A stretch of 60,000 bases of DNA from Liolophura sinensis. Its lineage: Eukaryota > Mollusca > Polyplacophora > Chitonida > Chitonidae. A program made the translations under genes and the position numbers. This document shows positions 1-12,800 of the stretch, in pieces. Numbering within the stretch: position 1 is the first letter of the stretch; every line of letters begins with the position of its first letter. Location: positions 10,070,193-10,130,192 of the forward strand of contig NC_088306.1 of the NCBI RefSeq assembly GCF_032854445.1. Direction: 5' to 3'. The notes below the pieces were generated by a model. That model was not told the DNA's origin. It searched no databases and saw nothing but the letters and a program-made list of their open reading frames with translations.

Positions 1-1014
1 GTATTCAGCTCAATCAAAGTGACCATACAAATGATCATGGTTTGTTAGCCAACTGCCAATGATATCGCCTGTTTAACAATCATGGACTGACACGGACGAG
101 CCAATCACCATGCCCCTACTAAGCCTAATCAAGGATCCTGTGATGTGCTTACATAAAGCACAACAGAAGCAGGCAGACACTTTGCAGCAGCAAATTTTTT
201 AGTCAATGCTCCAAGAGATGATTACAAATAATCTCATGACAGCAGTAATGTAATGTATGTTCCACAATTTAGAACTGAGGCAGTGGAATCGTTTGATCCA
301 GTTTTGTCCCCACATCTAAACGTAAATGTCTTACATCTTACATTGTAGAATACAATGTCAGCCACTGGGGTTTTCCATTTCCAAGCCATCTCTTACATAC
401 ATATGGAGTTTTTGGATAAAATTTACTCTCAATATTTTGAAACACTTCTGGAAAATGATGCTGGATACCATTATTTATATATATATGGAGAGGAAAGGTA
501 TGCCAAATGTGTGAAAATGCAGCAGATCAACATTTTATTCATAGTTTTGAAGTGATGTCATAGCTGCTCTGGGCCAATCATCAGCACACTCTTTAGTCAC
601 ATGACTAGAGTACTGGAGGTGAAAATGAACCGGATTTAACCCAGACGAGATAGGCCTTGAATAAGATTTTAGCATGAATAATGAAAAATATAGCTTTTTG
701 GTGAGAATATTTTTCTCGAAAAGTAATCAGAATGTGCCTAACTTTAGAAATCTGCAAAAAAAATCAGCATTTTGGCCATTTAGCCCCATGTTATTTATCA
801 CTTCCTGGTCCTTGTGAAAAACCTGGATGCTCAAAGCTATTAATACATACAAATGTATGCAACTATGAAATATTTCCTATGTCAACAAACAAGACAATTA
901 CTGTGTATGTAAAAGCGCCAGTGTAAATATCAAATTCTTGTCAGTTTCATTAATCTCTTTTAATGTTTGTTTTACTAACAATAATGTGATGATAAATGCA
1001 TTGTACTACCCCTC
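1..1014. other. Non-coding, nothing recognised apart from family J
   Basis: AT-rich. ORFs are short (under 70 codons) and unrecognised. Beyond the dispersed repeat at 520-720 I see no structure. Confidence 0.6.
520..720 (+). repeat. Dispersed repeat, family J
   Basis: CATAGCTGCTCTGGGCCAAT, CATCAGCACACTCTTTAGTC, TGGAGGTGAAAATGAACCGG. A minus-sense copy of the same block is at 24815-24965. Confidence 0.75.
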
Positions 1015-1245
1015 AACCTTTTATCATATAAAAGAGCAACTTTCAGTGCAATTTATGCAAATGTTTGATTTGATTTTGGAGACAATACTACACTGACTGG
1101 ATGAGCCAATTTCAGGGCTTCTCAAAATGTATAATTTTATCAGTCTACACCCAATATTGCCTTCAGAATATGCTTGAATAAATACCTTGCAAACACGACA
1201 AACGGTTGATGAAGAATTACAGTAGTTTCACAACTTTCTACTACA
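1015..1245 (+). repeat. Dispersed repeat, family A
   Basis: AAAGAGCAACTTTCAGTGCA, TTTGATTTTGGAGACAATAC, TATAATTTTATCAGTCTACA and TTGATGAAGAATTACAGTAG. The same order is found at 2195 and 28950. Confidence 0.8.
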
Positions 1246-1286
1246 GGAACTATTATAGCTGCGTTCAGAGCACTTTTAAAAACTCA

Positions 1287-1410
1287 ACCTGCGGATGGTC
1301 GTGGGTTTCCCCTGGGCTCTGCCCGGTTTCCACCCACCATAATGCCGGCCGCCGTAGTATAAGTGAAATATTCTTGAGTATGGCGTAAAAAAAAACAATC
1401 AAATAAATAA
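1287..1410 (+). repeat. SINE-1, 5'-truncated
   Basis: The body and tail only, from the CTGCGGATGGTCGTGGGTTT block through CACCATAATGCCGGCCGCC to AAATATTCTTGAGTATGGCG and an AATAAATAAATA end. The tRNA-like head is missing. Confidence 0.85.
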
Positions 1411-1436
1411 ATACTTTTAAAAACTAATGGGTTACT

Positions 1437-1590
1437 GGGATCACTGGCTCAGATGGTTCAAGAGCTGCTTAGCTGAAACTATCAAGAAGATTGTCAGGTA
1501 CTCCGGGCGAAGATCATTGGCTTACACCATGCAGGTACTCTGGTTTCCTCCAACCTAAGACTAAAACAGCGACAATTTTGCACTTTCAGA
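1437..1590 (+). repeat. Possible old SINE relic
   Basis: ATCACTGGCTCAGATGGTTC resembles a tRNA box A, and CAGGTACTCTGGTTTCCTCC echoes a SINE body. Too degenerate to assign. Confidence 0.3.
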
Positions 1591-2194
1591 TTTCCAATCA
1601 GCTAATTCACTGAAAAAACAAATCCCTGAATCACTGCTCTGTATTTTAATTTGTGAGTTTTTAATGTTTAGAAGCTAAGCACTTCCAAAAGCATAAATTT
1701 GATTACATGTTCTGTAATTCAATGTTTTTTTATGTGGTACATTTTGCTTGATTGATTCATCTATCTTAGGGGGCCACTTTTTGATGTTAACTTTCATTAT
1801 AATTTCTTATCAGAAAAAAAAACTTGAGTTTTGACTTCAAAATTGTCATTATAAGGCTTTTATTTGCTTCTGAAAGTGCATTTTCACAAACCAAACTTCA
1901 GATGAAATACGGTAGTTGGTTATAGCTGTAAGGCTTATAAAGTGGCCAATCTAGCTGTCTGAAATGTTTCCATAAACACCAGTAATACATCATCTCAACC
2001 AACGAGGTTCTCTGATCCAATCCAGCAATACATAGTACCTCTCAGTCAGAGAAATATTTTCTTTCAAATAACTGATTTTTTAAAGGAAAAACTATGGTGC
2101 AAATATCAGAATCAAAAAGATCATCACACCTACTGTTTTTGTATGTTAACACAATACAAAGCAACTATAAGCTCAATACCTAAATTCCTCACCG

Positions 2195-2400
2195 TTTTCA
2201 CATATGAAAGAGCAACTTTCACTGCTATTTTCGCATATTTTTACTTTAATTTTGGAGACAAAAATACATTGACTGAGTTGGTCAATTTCAGGGCTTCAAA
2301 AAAAGTACAATTTTATTGGTCTACACAGAATAATGTAATGAGAATATACTTTACCAAACACCCTGCGACATGGTCGAAGAATTACTGTACACTTTACAAT
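2195..2400 (+). repeat. Dispersed repeat, family A
   Basis: ATATGAAAGAGCAACTTTCA, TTTTGGAGACAAAAATACAT, ACAATTTTATTGGTCTACAC and GGTCGAAGAATTACTGTA, collinear with the 1015 copy. Confidence 0.8.
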
Positions 2401-2823
2401 TACTGTTAAGTAATTTAAAACATTCCTGAAACTATACATATACTTCATGAAATGCAATTCTGGGATAGGCATCCAGTCAATACTAGATGGTATCAAATTT
2501 CTTAGAAGACATAATCATACAATCTTATACTGTGGATTCTAACATCCTTGTACTTGTATGTTCTTCATCTTTGATGTGTATGTAAAGAGATGTTTGAAAA
2601 ATTATTAGGATAATTATGGTAGGCATGGTTTATTCAATGGTCTGCTGATAAAAGCTTAGTGATATATTCACTTCTTCGCCCCACTGCATGACAAAGGCAT
2701 GAGAATCGCAGATAACAAAAGCTAGGCTACCTTACAACCTTATATGACTATTGCTCCTTGGTATAAGTTAAACTGATATGAAAAAAAGTGAATTTCTTAG
2801 AAAAAAAAAACTGGTAATAACAC

Positions 2824-3222
2824 ACAACCATGTTCAACTATAGATCCACCCGTTTTCACTAGACATTGTTACTTCAACATCTACTGTGTTCAATTATAGC
2901 TCCACACGTTTTCACTAGACATTGTTACTTCAACATCTACTGTGTTCAATTATAGCTACACACGTTTTCACTGAACACTGTTATTTCAACATCTACTGTG
3001 TTCAATTATAGCTACACACGTTTTCACCACACACTGTTACTTCAGCATCTAATGTGTTCAATTATAGCTCCAGATGTTTTCACCACACACTGTTACTTCA
3101 ACATCTACTCTGTTCAATTATAGCTCCAGACGTTTTCACTCGACATTGTTACTTCAACATCTACTCTGTTCAATTATAGCTCCAGACATTTTCACCACAC
3201 ACTGTTACTTCAACATCTGCAA
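2824..3222. repeat. Tandem array, about 60-bp unit
   Basis: Between six and seven units with the core TGTGTTCAATTATAGCTCCA, CGTTTTCAC and CTGTTACTTCAACATCTACT. Units differ by a few substitutions. Confidence 0.95.
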
Positions 3223-3514
3223 ACGACCACATGATCAATGATCATGGTGTATTTTGATCATCACACATGTGTACCTCCTAACATATACTCCTAACATCCT
3301 GCCTTTCAGACATCAGCATTAAGTCACACACAAAGGATTACTTCAACGACAACATTTCTCTGCACAATTTGTGACACAAAATCACTTCTTCACACCTTAT
3401 TACTGAGAACAATTACAACCAACTAGGTTGGAGAGTTTTTCGAACTAAATATGTTTTTAATAAACACTTTGTAACTTTGTAAGCCAAAAACAAACATTTT
3501 ATAACCACATGCAA

Positions 3515-3700
3515 GAGACCATTAGCTGATGAAGTTTAGAAAGGTGTTCTGAGGTTTGTTTGAAACATTGGATGATATTGTAACTGGAAAGTTGTAAGTT
3601 TCAGCACCAAATATATTATTTGTGCCATTTGTTTGCCTCTAAAAATGCACTTTAATGAACAAAATTTTAGGGTAATAATTTGTCCATTTAATTGCCCTAC
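3515..3700 (+). repeat. Dispersed repeat, family D relative
   Basis: GTTTAGAAAGGTGTTCTGAG, AAGTTTCAGCACCAAA and TTTGCCTCTAAAAATGCACT match, in the opposite sense, the interior of the element at 4522. Confidence 0.7.
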
Positions 3701-3805
3701 AGAAAATGGGGTCTACAGAACAATACACTATAGAGTTTTTACATGCAGGAACTATTGTGTGTGTGTGTAATTTAATGGAAACAATAAAAAATATACTTGT
3801 ATGTG

Positions 3806-3948
3806 GGAAGGTCTGCAGTAACCTGCAGATGGTTGCATGGGCTTCCCCTGGGTTCTGCCCGGTTTCCTCCCACCATACTGCTGACTGCCGTCATGTAAGT
3901 GAAATAATCTTGAATACGGCGTAAAACACCAATCAAATAAATAAATAA
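3806..3948 (+). repeat. SINE-1, 5'-truncated
   Basis: From GGGAAGGTCTGCAGTAACCT to ACACCAATCAAATAAATAAA. Diverged in the middle, with no tRNA-like head. Confidence 0.85.
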
Positions 3949-4521
3949 AAATATTCTTGAATGTTTCTATTTTGAGATTATTTCACAATCCCTTAAGCAC
4001 AAGGCAAAATAAGGAAGTTTACCTGATACCTATATACAGTAATCCCACAAGGAAGTAGTCCCGTGACTTCAGTGATGCACGTAACTGCATGTAATTTTTT
4101 TCACGAAGTTCACACCTTTTTCCATATTTAATTTATAAGAGACAACAACATACAAAATGATAACACACTGAAGGCGGGGTGGGAGAGGAAAGGTATAGTC
4201 TGTGTGTATGGCAATTATATAGCCCAATGCCTGAACGCTTGGTTCATTCAATTACAAAATGTATTCACATACTCCTTAGTCTTTGGACACATAAACACGA
4301 CAGCCGTTCACCTATAACAAGCTCATTTCTCAAAATTTCTTCGAATGCCCATTTTAGCCTCCCCATTCTCTTGTTCACGACGGCCATTTCTCTTGTTCAA
4401 AGTCACGGCTGATAGAAAAACAAATTTACCTGCATACTTCACAAGCACTACACTGATAAGACATCACGCAAACACTTCAATGCATTGAATATACCACAGA
4501 AATGTTTTACCTCTGATACAA

Positions 4522-4750
4522 GTACCCTAAATGACCCCAAATTTCGTCCACAAAAAAAATTTTGTTTAGAGGCAAATAAATGCCATAAAACATCCTTTTT
4601 GGTGCTGAAACATACATTTTTCACAGCAGGATAATAATGCCTTTTAAAACAGTCTTAAAGCACTTTACTAGAATCATTAAAATTCTCAAAATATGGTAAA
4701 ATGAGCCCAAAAAGTTAGTCATGGTCGAAATTTTAGGTCATTTATGGTAC
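4522..4750. mobile_element. MITE-like TIR element, family D
   Basis: Terminal inverted repeats GTACCCTAAATGACCCCAAA and (complement of) CGAAATTTTAGGTCATTTAT, about 25 bp, flanked by TA, fit a Tc1/mariner-type non-autonomous element. The interior has no ORF. Confidence 0.7.
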
Positions 4751-5029
4751 TATATAAGCCACATAAATAGTTACATGCATCTTTATAGTACCACTGAAGC
4801 AGAGTGGGTGTGGCTACATTTGTGTATACAGTACCAGGGTTTACTGCTGGTGTCAAAGTTTATGAACATTTTGATTTATAAAGCTTTAGGTATACAAGCC
4901 TGCACCCACAAGACAACCAGGACAAAGCTGATCTTATACACATGTATAAAATAACGCCCACAGGTCACGCAGGAAAAAATTACATGTCGTATTATTACAC
5001 AGTTCTATCTGAGAGTGCGTATACAGTAG

Positions 5030-5760
5030 TTTCACTTATGCTTGTGACATTACAGAGTTATATCTGAATGTGGCAGACATTTTACTGGTTGTAACTGCTT
5101 TAACTGTGACATAATAGTTAACTCTGAGATTGTAATACACATAATAGTTTTATTTAATATACTTCTGACAGCATCATTTTACCTAAAAGTGTGATACCTT
5201 AGTTGTATGTGTAACACTTGTGACATTACAAAGTTATCTTTGAATGTGTAATACATTTAATCGTTTTATTTAATATACTTCTGACAGCATCGTTTTACCT
5301 AAAAGTGTGATACATCAGTTGTACGTGTAACACTTGTGACATTACAAAGTTATCTTTGAATGTGTAATACATTTAATCGTTTTATTTAATATACTTCTGA
5401 CAACATCGTTTTACCTAAAAGCGTGATACATTAGTTGTACGTGTAACACTTGTGACATTACAAAGTTATCTTTGAATGTGTAATACATTTAATCGTTTTA
5501 TTTAATATACTTCTGACAACATCGTTTTACCTAAAAGTGTGATACATTAGTTGTACGTGTAACACTTGTGACATTACAAAGTTATCTTTGAATGTGTAAT
5601 ACATTTAATCGTTTTATTTAATATACTTCTGACAACATCGTTTTACCTAAAAGTGTGATACATTAGTTGTACATGTATCATTTGCGACATTACAAAGTTA
5701 TCTTTGAGCATGTATAATTAATTTAAAAGTTTTATTTATACCTGTGACAACATAGTTATG
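5030..5760. repeat. Tandem array, 116-bp unit
   Basis: About five units of constant 116-bp spacing (TGACATTACAAAGTTATC at 5221, 5337, 5453, 5569 and a diverged one near 5685). They carry ATTTAATCGTTTTATTTAAT and TTTTACCTAAAAGTGTGATA. The outer copies at both ends are decayed. Confidence 0.95.
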
Positions 5761-5904
5761 TCTGAAAGTGTGAAACATTTAGTTGTATTACTGGTGACAA
5801 AAAAGTTACAGTGTATATGGGAGTGTGACACATTATTTGTATTACATGCACTTGTGTGACAGTTATATGGTAGATTCATAAATAAATATGTAATATGTGC
5901 AGAA

Positions 5905-7060
5905 TGTAGATATACACATACATACATTGCAAAGTTGATTCCTTTTCTTATGTTTCAGTCTATATTATAAGGAAAGAAAAAAAAAAAACAAAATCAAAAG
6001 AAGCAGTAATTATACAACGCGGATTTAGCAAAGATTTGCAATGATTGATAATTCCTAGCATACACGCAGCTGGACGATAAAAGTACATTATAGCAGAAAT
6101 CTGGGTGCTCTGAGGTTCACGGTCAATAACGTGTCCATGTGTCGATTAAACAAAGAGCTGCATAACGCTGTTAAAGGGGCAAGGTCAGATACCTCTTACA
6201 TCAGCGCATAATCTAAGCCAAGGTACTGTAATTAAATCAAGGTAGCAGTGCTTTGTTCCTGATGACTAAGCTCTCCTGTCCACACAGCAATCAGCTGATC
6301 AACACTATGATCTCTTCCTGATCGCTGACATAGGGCCAGCACATTAGTGTACAATAAAACTTCCAAAAATTTGTCACCATCAACCATCAACGTTGTTCTC
6401 ACACTTACACGTTTAATATGACTGGTTCCCACTAAAATGCGTCATAGGGGTGAAATATTCTTGAGTATTGCGTAAAATATCAATCAAATAAATAGGTGTA
6501 AATAAATAAATAAATAATATTACAATGCTACACTTTTAAAAAGATGTAGCACAACATACATGTACAGAACATGTTTTTCAGACCTCAAATAAATGAATTT
6601 TTTATTCATTTATTGCCTTAAAACAGTACCTCCACGTACAAAGCTGTAATGTCCTTTTAAAATGGTCACAAATTTACAACAAATGATTAAGAAATTGTAG
6701 CAAGTTTTATCTAAACCCTTTCCCAATTCTGACATAACTACATGTACTAACGATCTTAAGTTTCACAAGCCATGCAATTAAAAGCTTGAGCTTACAAGGC
6801 CAATCTATGTATACACATACTTTAACTGAAGTCTACCACATCTGGTTAATCCCTACCTCACTAACAGAAAGACTCTTCTAGATTATATCACATTCAAATA
6901 AATTTGTGTAACTGTAATTGAAAACGACTTGTTAAACCTGCTGTTGCAAACATGGATTTAATGTGCTGAAAACAACTGGGATACAGGGCTTTTGATGTTC
7001 AACAATTAAGCACATACATGTATTGGTAGTTTTTGGATTTCTTCAAGTTTTCATATCATG
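5905..7060. other. Non-coding stretch
   Basis: Contains only the SINE-1 tail fragment at 6438-6515 and simple A-tracts. No exon-like frame was found. Confidence 0.55.
6438..6515 (+). repeat. SINE-1 tail fragment
   Basis: Only the terminal part remains (GTGAAATATTCTTGAGTATT, then ATCAATCAAATAAATAG and a further run of AAATA units). Confidence 0.7.
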
Positions 7061-7080
7061 CTATACTTGATATCATGAGA

Positions 7081-7444
7081 GTGAGTGCGCGAGTGCTTGG
7101 GGTTTTAACATCGTACTTAACAATTTTTCAGTCATATAGTGACAAAGGAGTCCTTAGAGTGTATGTAATGTACCTTCTTGTTGCAGGACGGATTTCCACC
7201 GCTTTTATCTAGTGCTGCTGCTTTACTGAGACGACTTACCAAAGACAAGTAAGCCGCCCCGCCCGAGCCATTATCCTGATATGGGTCAACCAGTCGATGC
7301 ACTATCCTCTTAAAGCTGAACGCCAAGCGAGGAAGCTACAGCTTTCTCGTTTCAGGCCTAACGTGTGACCTGATCCAGGATTGACCCTGGATCTACCGCC
7401 CCCAAAGCGGATGCTCTGCTAACTGAGCCATCGGCGCTGGTCCA
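7081..7444 (-). repeat. SINE-2, full length with target-site duplication
   Basis: A second tRNA-derived family. Read on the minus strand it opens CCAGCGCCGATGGCTCAGTT then AGCAGAGCATCCGC (box A-like), has GGTCAATCC (box B-like), and ends in GTGAGTGCGCGAGTG-type simple sequence. ATATCATGAGA flanks it at 7070-7080 and 7445-7455, taken from the surrounding 72-bp array. Confidence 0.93.
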
Positions 7445-8085
7445 ATATCATGAGAAGGTTCAGACAAATACCTGTACGAGTTAATTCAGAGCTACATGCT
7501 TGATATCATGCTATATCTGATATACAAACATTCAGTAAAATACCTGTTTGAGTTCATGTACAGCTACATGTTTGATATCATGCTATATCTGATATACAAA
7601 CATTCAGTAAAATACCTGTTTGAGTTCATGTATAGCTACATGTTTGATATCATGCTATATCTGTTATCACACAAACATTCAGGGAAATACCTGTTTGAGT
7701 TCATGTACAGCTACATGTTTGATATCATGCTATATCTGATATCATTCGAACATTCAGAGAAACACCTGCGTGAGTTCATGTATAGCTACTTGGCTGATAT
7801 CATGCTATATCTGATATCATAAGAATGTTCAGGGAAATACCTGTTTGAGTTCATGTACAGCTACATGCTTGATATCATGCTATATCTGATCTACAAACGT
7901 TCAGTAAAATACCTGTTTGAGTTAATGTATAGCTACATGTTTGATATCATGCTATATCTGATATACGAACATTCAGGGAAATACCTGTGTTCATGTACAG
8001 CTACTTGTTTGATATCATGCTATATCTGATATCACAAGAACCTTCAGGGAAACACCTGCTTCAGTTAATCCACAGCTACATGTCT
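7445..8085. repeat. Tandem array, 69-75-bp unit
   Basis: Eight or so units with core TACATGTTTGATATCATGCT then ATATCTGATAT. Spacings of 69, 72 and 75 are multiples of three, which keeps one frame open over 108 codons; this is a repeat read-through and not a gene. A further partial unit lies left of the SINE-2 insertion, near 7050-7080. Confidence 0.93.
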
Positions 8086-8089
8086 ATCA

Positions 8090-8904
8090 TTTAACAAATA
8101 CTACAGGTGCAAAGTGCACGTAATAAACAATACTGATGGTACATGTGTACCTGTTCTGATAGATATGAATATAGATATCAACTCAAGTACATGTAAGAAA
8201 ACAGCATTCTGTCCTCAAAATAAAGGAACAAAATTGGGCCAGGTACATATACAGTAAACAGATTGCCAGTACCAGTCATGAATATTCTGAAAAACTGGTG
8301 CAAAGGGAATATCACCCACACACACTACAACACACGTGCTCATGTGTGAAAACGTATTAACTGTCCAATCCAATCAGGAAGAAAATACACATTATGCACA
8401 TCGTATACAGACACTGCAACTTAACACGACAGAAAAAAGTGCGACTCTAACACCAAAAACACAATATGTGACCCTATTTTAGTCACCGTTTACTGTAATA
8501 TTATAGCTGTTGGACTATCAAAAATCCTGCTCTAAAAAAAAAAAGGGGGGGGGGGGGAGGTGTTGAAAATCAGCTTTAATTAGCAAAACCCTAACCTTCA
8601 AGTCTGCTGTATGTTTGTACTTATGATGTTTGGGCTAAGTCTAAACAGCTGGATATTCAGTCAAACTAGAGTATTGCCAAGTCATGCATGTCTATGTTAT
8701 GTATGTAAGTAATCAATCATGCCTGGGTCACAGCCCAGTGGACACAGCCCAACTGCACTAATACATAATTCATCAGGCGGTAACAGAGATGCACTTAATT
8801 GTCATTAGAAGATGAACTCGTTCCTGATACAGATATCTTGGGAAATTCGGCGCTGATCGAGTTTAGTTGCCTGTATTCAATAACGTGTACTGCACCTAAA
8901 ACTT
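8090..8904. other. Non-coding stretch
   Basis: No gene seen. An A-tract followed by a G-tract at 8535-8560 is the only notable simple sequence. Confidence 0.55.
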
Positions 8905-9260
8905 TGTCCATGACTACCCTAAATAACCTAAAAATTTATCCATGACTAATTTGCTCATTTGCTCAGATTCTGAGAGTTCTACTGATTTTATAAAGGTGCT
9001 TTGAAAGGTGTTTGGAAGGTAGGACGATGTCCTACAGAGAAAATGTTTTAGCAGTAACAGAATTAAAATCTCATAACATTAAGTTGCCTCCAATAATGCT
9101 GTCCTAGTCTACCAGATTTTCATTCTTCTATTGATCTTAGAAAGGTATTTTGAGGTATGTTTGCATTTGGGTATGGTGATAGACAACTGGAAGAATGTAA
9201 CAGGACAGATGTAATTTCCGAGTCTTTTAGGCATGAATTTTTAGGATAATTACAGTAAAT
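8905..9260 (+). repeat. Family D repeat, two partial copies
   Basis: ACTACCCTAAATAACCTAAA at the left, then GAAAGGTGTTTGGAAGGTAG. A second partial copy has GATCTTAGAAAGGTATTTTG and ends TTTAGGCATGAATTTTTAGG. Confidence 0.6.
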
Positions 9261-9261
9261 A

Positions 9262-9868
9262 TCAGTTATGAATTCAGTTCTACATTATCTCTTTACACTG
9301 TATATGTATATATACATATAGGGAAGTACATGTATATATATATATATATATATGTATATGCTGATAACACTTTTTTTTTAATTACGTACCCTCTGCTCAC
9401 ACAAAACCCCCATCCCCTCAAGATAAATTTACACATACATGTTCTCAATCATCTACAAACCACTTGTGCACCGCACTTATCTAATAGCACCACTGCACCA
9501 TTACTGCCTCCATCGGTGCCACTTGTGTATGCTCAGCACCATCAGTTCAGAGAATGCAAGTTGTTCTCTTTACATTTTCTACTAGTAGCATTATTTGTAT
9601 CTGCTATGATTTACCCTCATTGTATCCTGCAACTATATACAGTGGTCTATTCATTAGTTGCTACTGTGACTTCTATAACGGAAAGGAAACATCATCTTAG
9701 AAGACTGAACAAGCTGTGTGATTTACAATTTCTTGCTTCCCTCCAGCTTCCATGGCTACCTGTTAAAATGACACAACAGCCCCTCCCCCCTACACATCAG
9801 TCACTCTATGACCAGGCTGTCATATGCATGATGTGGCAAGTACTCCACTTGGGGACATGAAGTTGTTT
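9262..9868. other. Non-coding flank of the satellite
   Basis: Has the TA microsatellite. A 176-codon open frame (9330-9860) starts in the microsatellite and has low-complexity, non-conserved sequence, so it is not called. Confidence 0.55.
9326..9358. repeat. TA dinucleotide microsatellite
   Basis: GTATATATATATATATATAT-type run next to further TATATACATATA sequence (9300-9325). A similar run lies at 49013-49031. Confidence 0.9.
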
Positions 9869-12800
9869 GAATGATCATCTAGTGTACAGATGTCTGATTA
9901 TAATTATTATTGTGACTGTCACAGCTTACCATGCATCTAGTGTACAGATGTCTGATTATAATCATCATTGTGACTGTCACAGCGTACCATCTAGTGTACA
10001 GATGTCTGATTATAATTATTATTGTGACTGTCAGAGCTTACCATCTAGTGTACGGAAGTCTGAGATTATAATCATCATTCTGACTGTCACAGTTTACCAT
10101 GCATCTAGTGTACAGATGTCTGATTATAATTATTATTGTGACTGTCAGAGCTTACCATCTAGTGTACGGATGTCTGAGATTATAATCATCACTGTGACTG
10201 CCACAGTTTACCATGCATCTAGTGTACGGATGTCTGGTTATAATCATCATTCTGACTGTCACAGCTTACCGTCTAGAGTACAGAAGTCTGAGATTATAAT
10301 CATCATTCTGACTGCCACAGTTTACCGTCTAGAGTACAGAAGTCTGAGATTATAATCATCATTCTGACTGTCACAGTTTACCGTCTAGTGTACAGAAGTC
10401 TGAGATTATAATCATCATTCTGACTGTCACAGCTTACCGTCTAGAGTACAGAAGTCTGAGATTATAATCATCATTCTGACTGTCACAGTTTACCGTCTAG
10501 TGTACAGAAGTCTGAGATTATAATCATCATTCTGACTGTCACAGTTTACCGTCTAGAGTACAGAAGTCTGAGATTATAATCATCATTCTGACTGTCACAG
10601 TTTACCGTCTAGTGTACAGAAGTCTGAGATTATAATCATCATTCTGACTGTCACAGTTTACCGTCTAGAGTACAGAAGTCTGAGATTATAATCATCATTC
10701 TGACTGTCACAGTTTACCGTCTAGTGTACAGAAGTCTGAGATTATAATCATCATTCTGACTGTCACAGTTTACCGTCTAGAGTACAGAAGTCTGAGATTA
10801 TAATCATCATTCTGACTGTCACAGTTTACCGTCTAGAGTACAGAAGTCTGAGATTACAATCATCATTCTGACTGTCACAGTTTACCGTCTAGAGTACAGA
10901 AGTCTGAGATTATAATCATCATTCTGACTGTCACAGTTTACCATCTAGAGTACAGAAGTCTGAGATTATAATCATCATTCTGACTGTCACAGTTTACCGT
11001 CTAGTGTACAGAAGTCTGAGATTATAATCATCATTCTGACTGTCACAGTTTACCGTCTAGAGTACAGAAGCCTGAGATTATAATCATCATTGTGACTGTC
11101 ACAGCTTACCATCTAGTGTACGGATGTCTGAGATTATAATCATCACTGTGACTGCCACAGTTTACCATGCATCTAGTGTACGGATGTCTGATTATAATCA
11201 GGCATCTAGTGTACGGATGTCTGATTATAATCAGGCATCTAGTGTACGGATGTCTGATTATAATCATCATCGTGACTGTCAGAGCTTACCGTCTAGAGTA
11301 CGGATGTCTGATTATAATCATCATTGTGACTGTCAGAGCTTACCATCTAGTGTACGGATGTCTGATTATAATCATCATTGTGACTGTCAGAGCTTACCAT
11401 CTAGTGTACGGATGTCTGATTATAATCATCATCGTGACTGTCAGAGCTTACCATCTAGTGTACAGATGTCTGATTATAATCATCATTGTGACTGTCACAG
11501 CGTACCATCTAGTGTACAGATGTCTGATTATAATTATTATTGTGACTGTCAGAGCTTACCATCTAGTGTACGGATGTCTGAGATTATAATCATCATTCTG
11601 ACTGTCACAGTTTACCATGCATCTAGTGTACAGATGTCTGATTATAATTATTATTGTGACTGTCAAAGCTTACCATCTACTGTAGGGATGTCTGAGATTA
11701 TAATCATCACTGTGACTGCCACAGTTTACCATGCATCTAGTGTACGGATGTCTGGTTATAATCATCATTCTGACTGTCACAGCTTACCGTCTAGAGTACA
11801 GAAGTCTGAGATTATAATCATCATTCTGACTGTCACAGTTTACCGTCTAGTGTACAGAAGTCTGAGATTATAATCATCATTCTGACTGTCACAGTTTACC
11901 GTCTAGAGTACAGAAGTCTGAGATTATAATCATCATTCTGACTGTCACAGTTTACCGTCTAGTGTACAGAAGTCTGAGATTATAATCATCATTCTGACTG
12001 CCACAGTTTACCGTCTAGAGTACAGAAGTCTGAGATTATAATCATCATTCTGACTGTCACAGTTTACCGTCTAGTGTACAGAAGTCTGAGATTATAATCA
12101 TCATTCTGACTGTCACAGTTTACCGTCTAGAGTACAGAAGTCTGAGATTATAATCATCATTCTGACTGTCACAGTTTACCGTCTAGTGTACAGAAGTCTG
12201 AGATTATAATCATCATTCTGACTGTCACAGTTTACCGTCTAGAGTACAGAAGTCTGAGATTATAATCATCATTCTGACTGTCACAGTTTACCGTCTAGAG
12301 TACAGAAGTCTGAGATTATAATCATCATTCTGACTGTCACAGTTTACCGTCTAGTGTACAGAAGTCTGAGATTATAATCATCATTCTGACTGTCACAGCT
12401 TACCATCTAGTGTACGGATGTCTGAGATTATAATCATCACTGTGACTGCCACAGTTTACCATGCATCTAGTGTACGGATGTCTGATTATAATCAGGCATC
12501 TAGTGTACGGATGTCTGATTATAATCATCATCGTGACTGTCAGAGCTTACCGTCTAGAGTACGGATGTCTGATTATAATCATCATTGTGACTGTCAGAGC
12601 TTACCATCTAGTATACGGATGTCTGATTATAATCATCATTGTGACTGTCAGAGCTTACCATCTAGTGTACGGATGTCTGATTATAATCATCATCGTGACT
12701 GTCACAGCTTACCATCTAGTGTACGGAAGTCTGAGATTATAATCATTATTCTGACTGTCACAGCTTACCATCTAGTGTACGGAAGTCTGAGATTATAATC

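Noticed and set aside
9330-9860. 176-codon ORF as a protein-coding gene
   Set aside because: It starts in a TA microsatellite, has biased composition, no recognisable motif, and ends at the satellite edge.
11124-11873. 249-codon ORF (and similar ones at 9867, 11167, 12418) as a repeat protein
   Set aside because: They lie wholly in the 54/56-bp satellite. The frame is open only where 54-bp (18-codon) units follow one another and closes in the 56-bp blocks; two frames are open at once.
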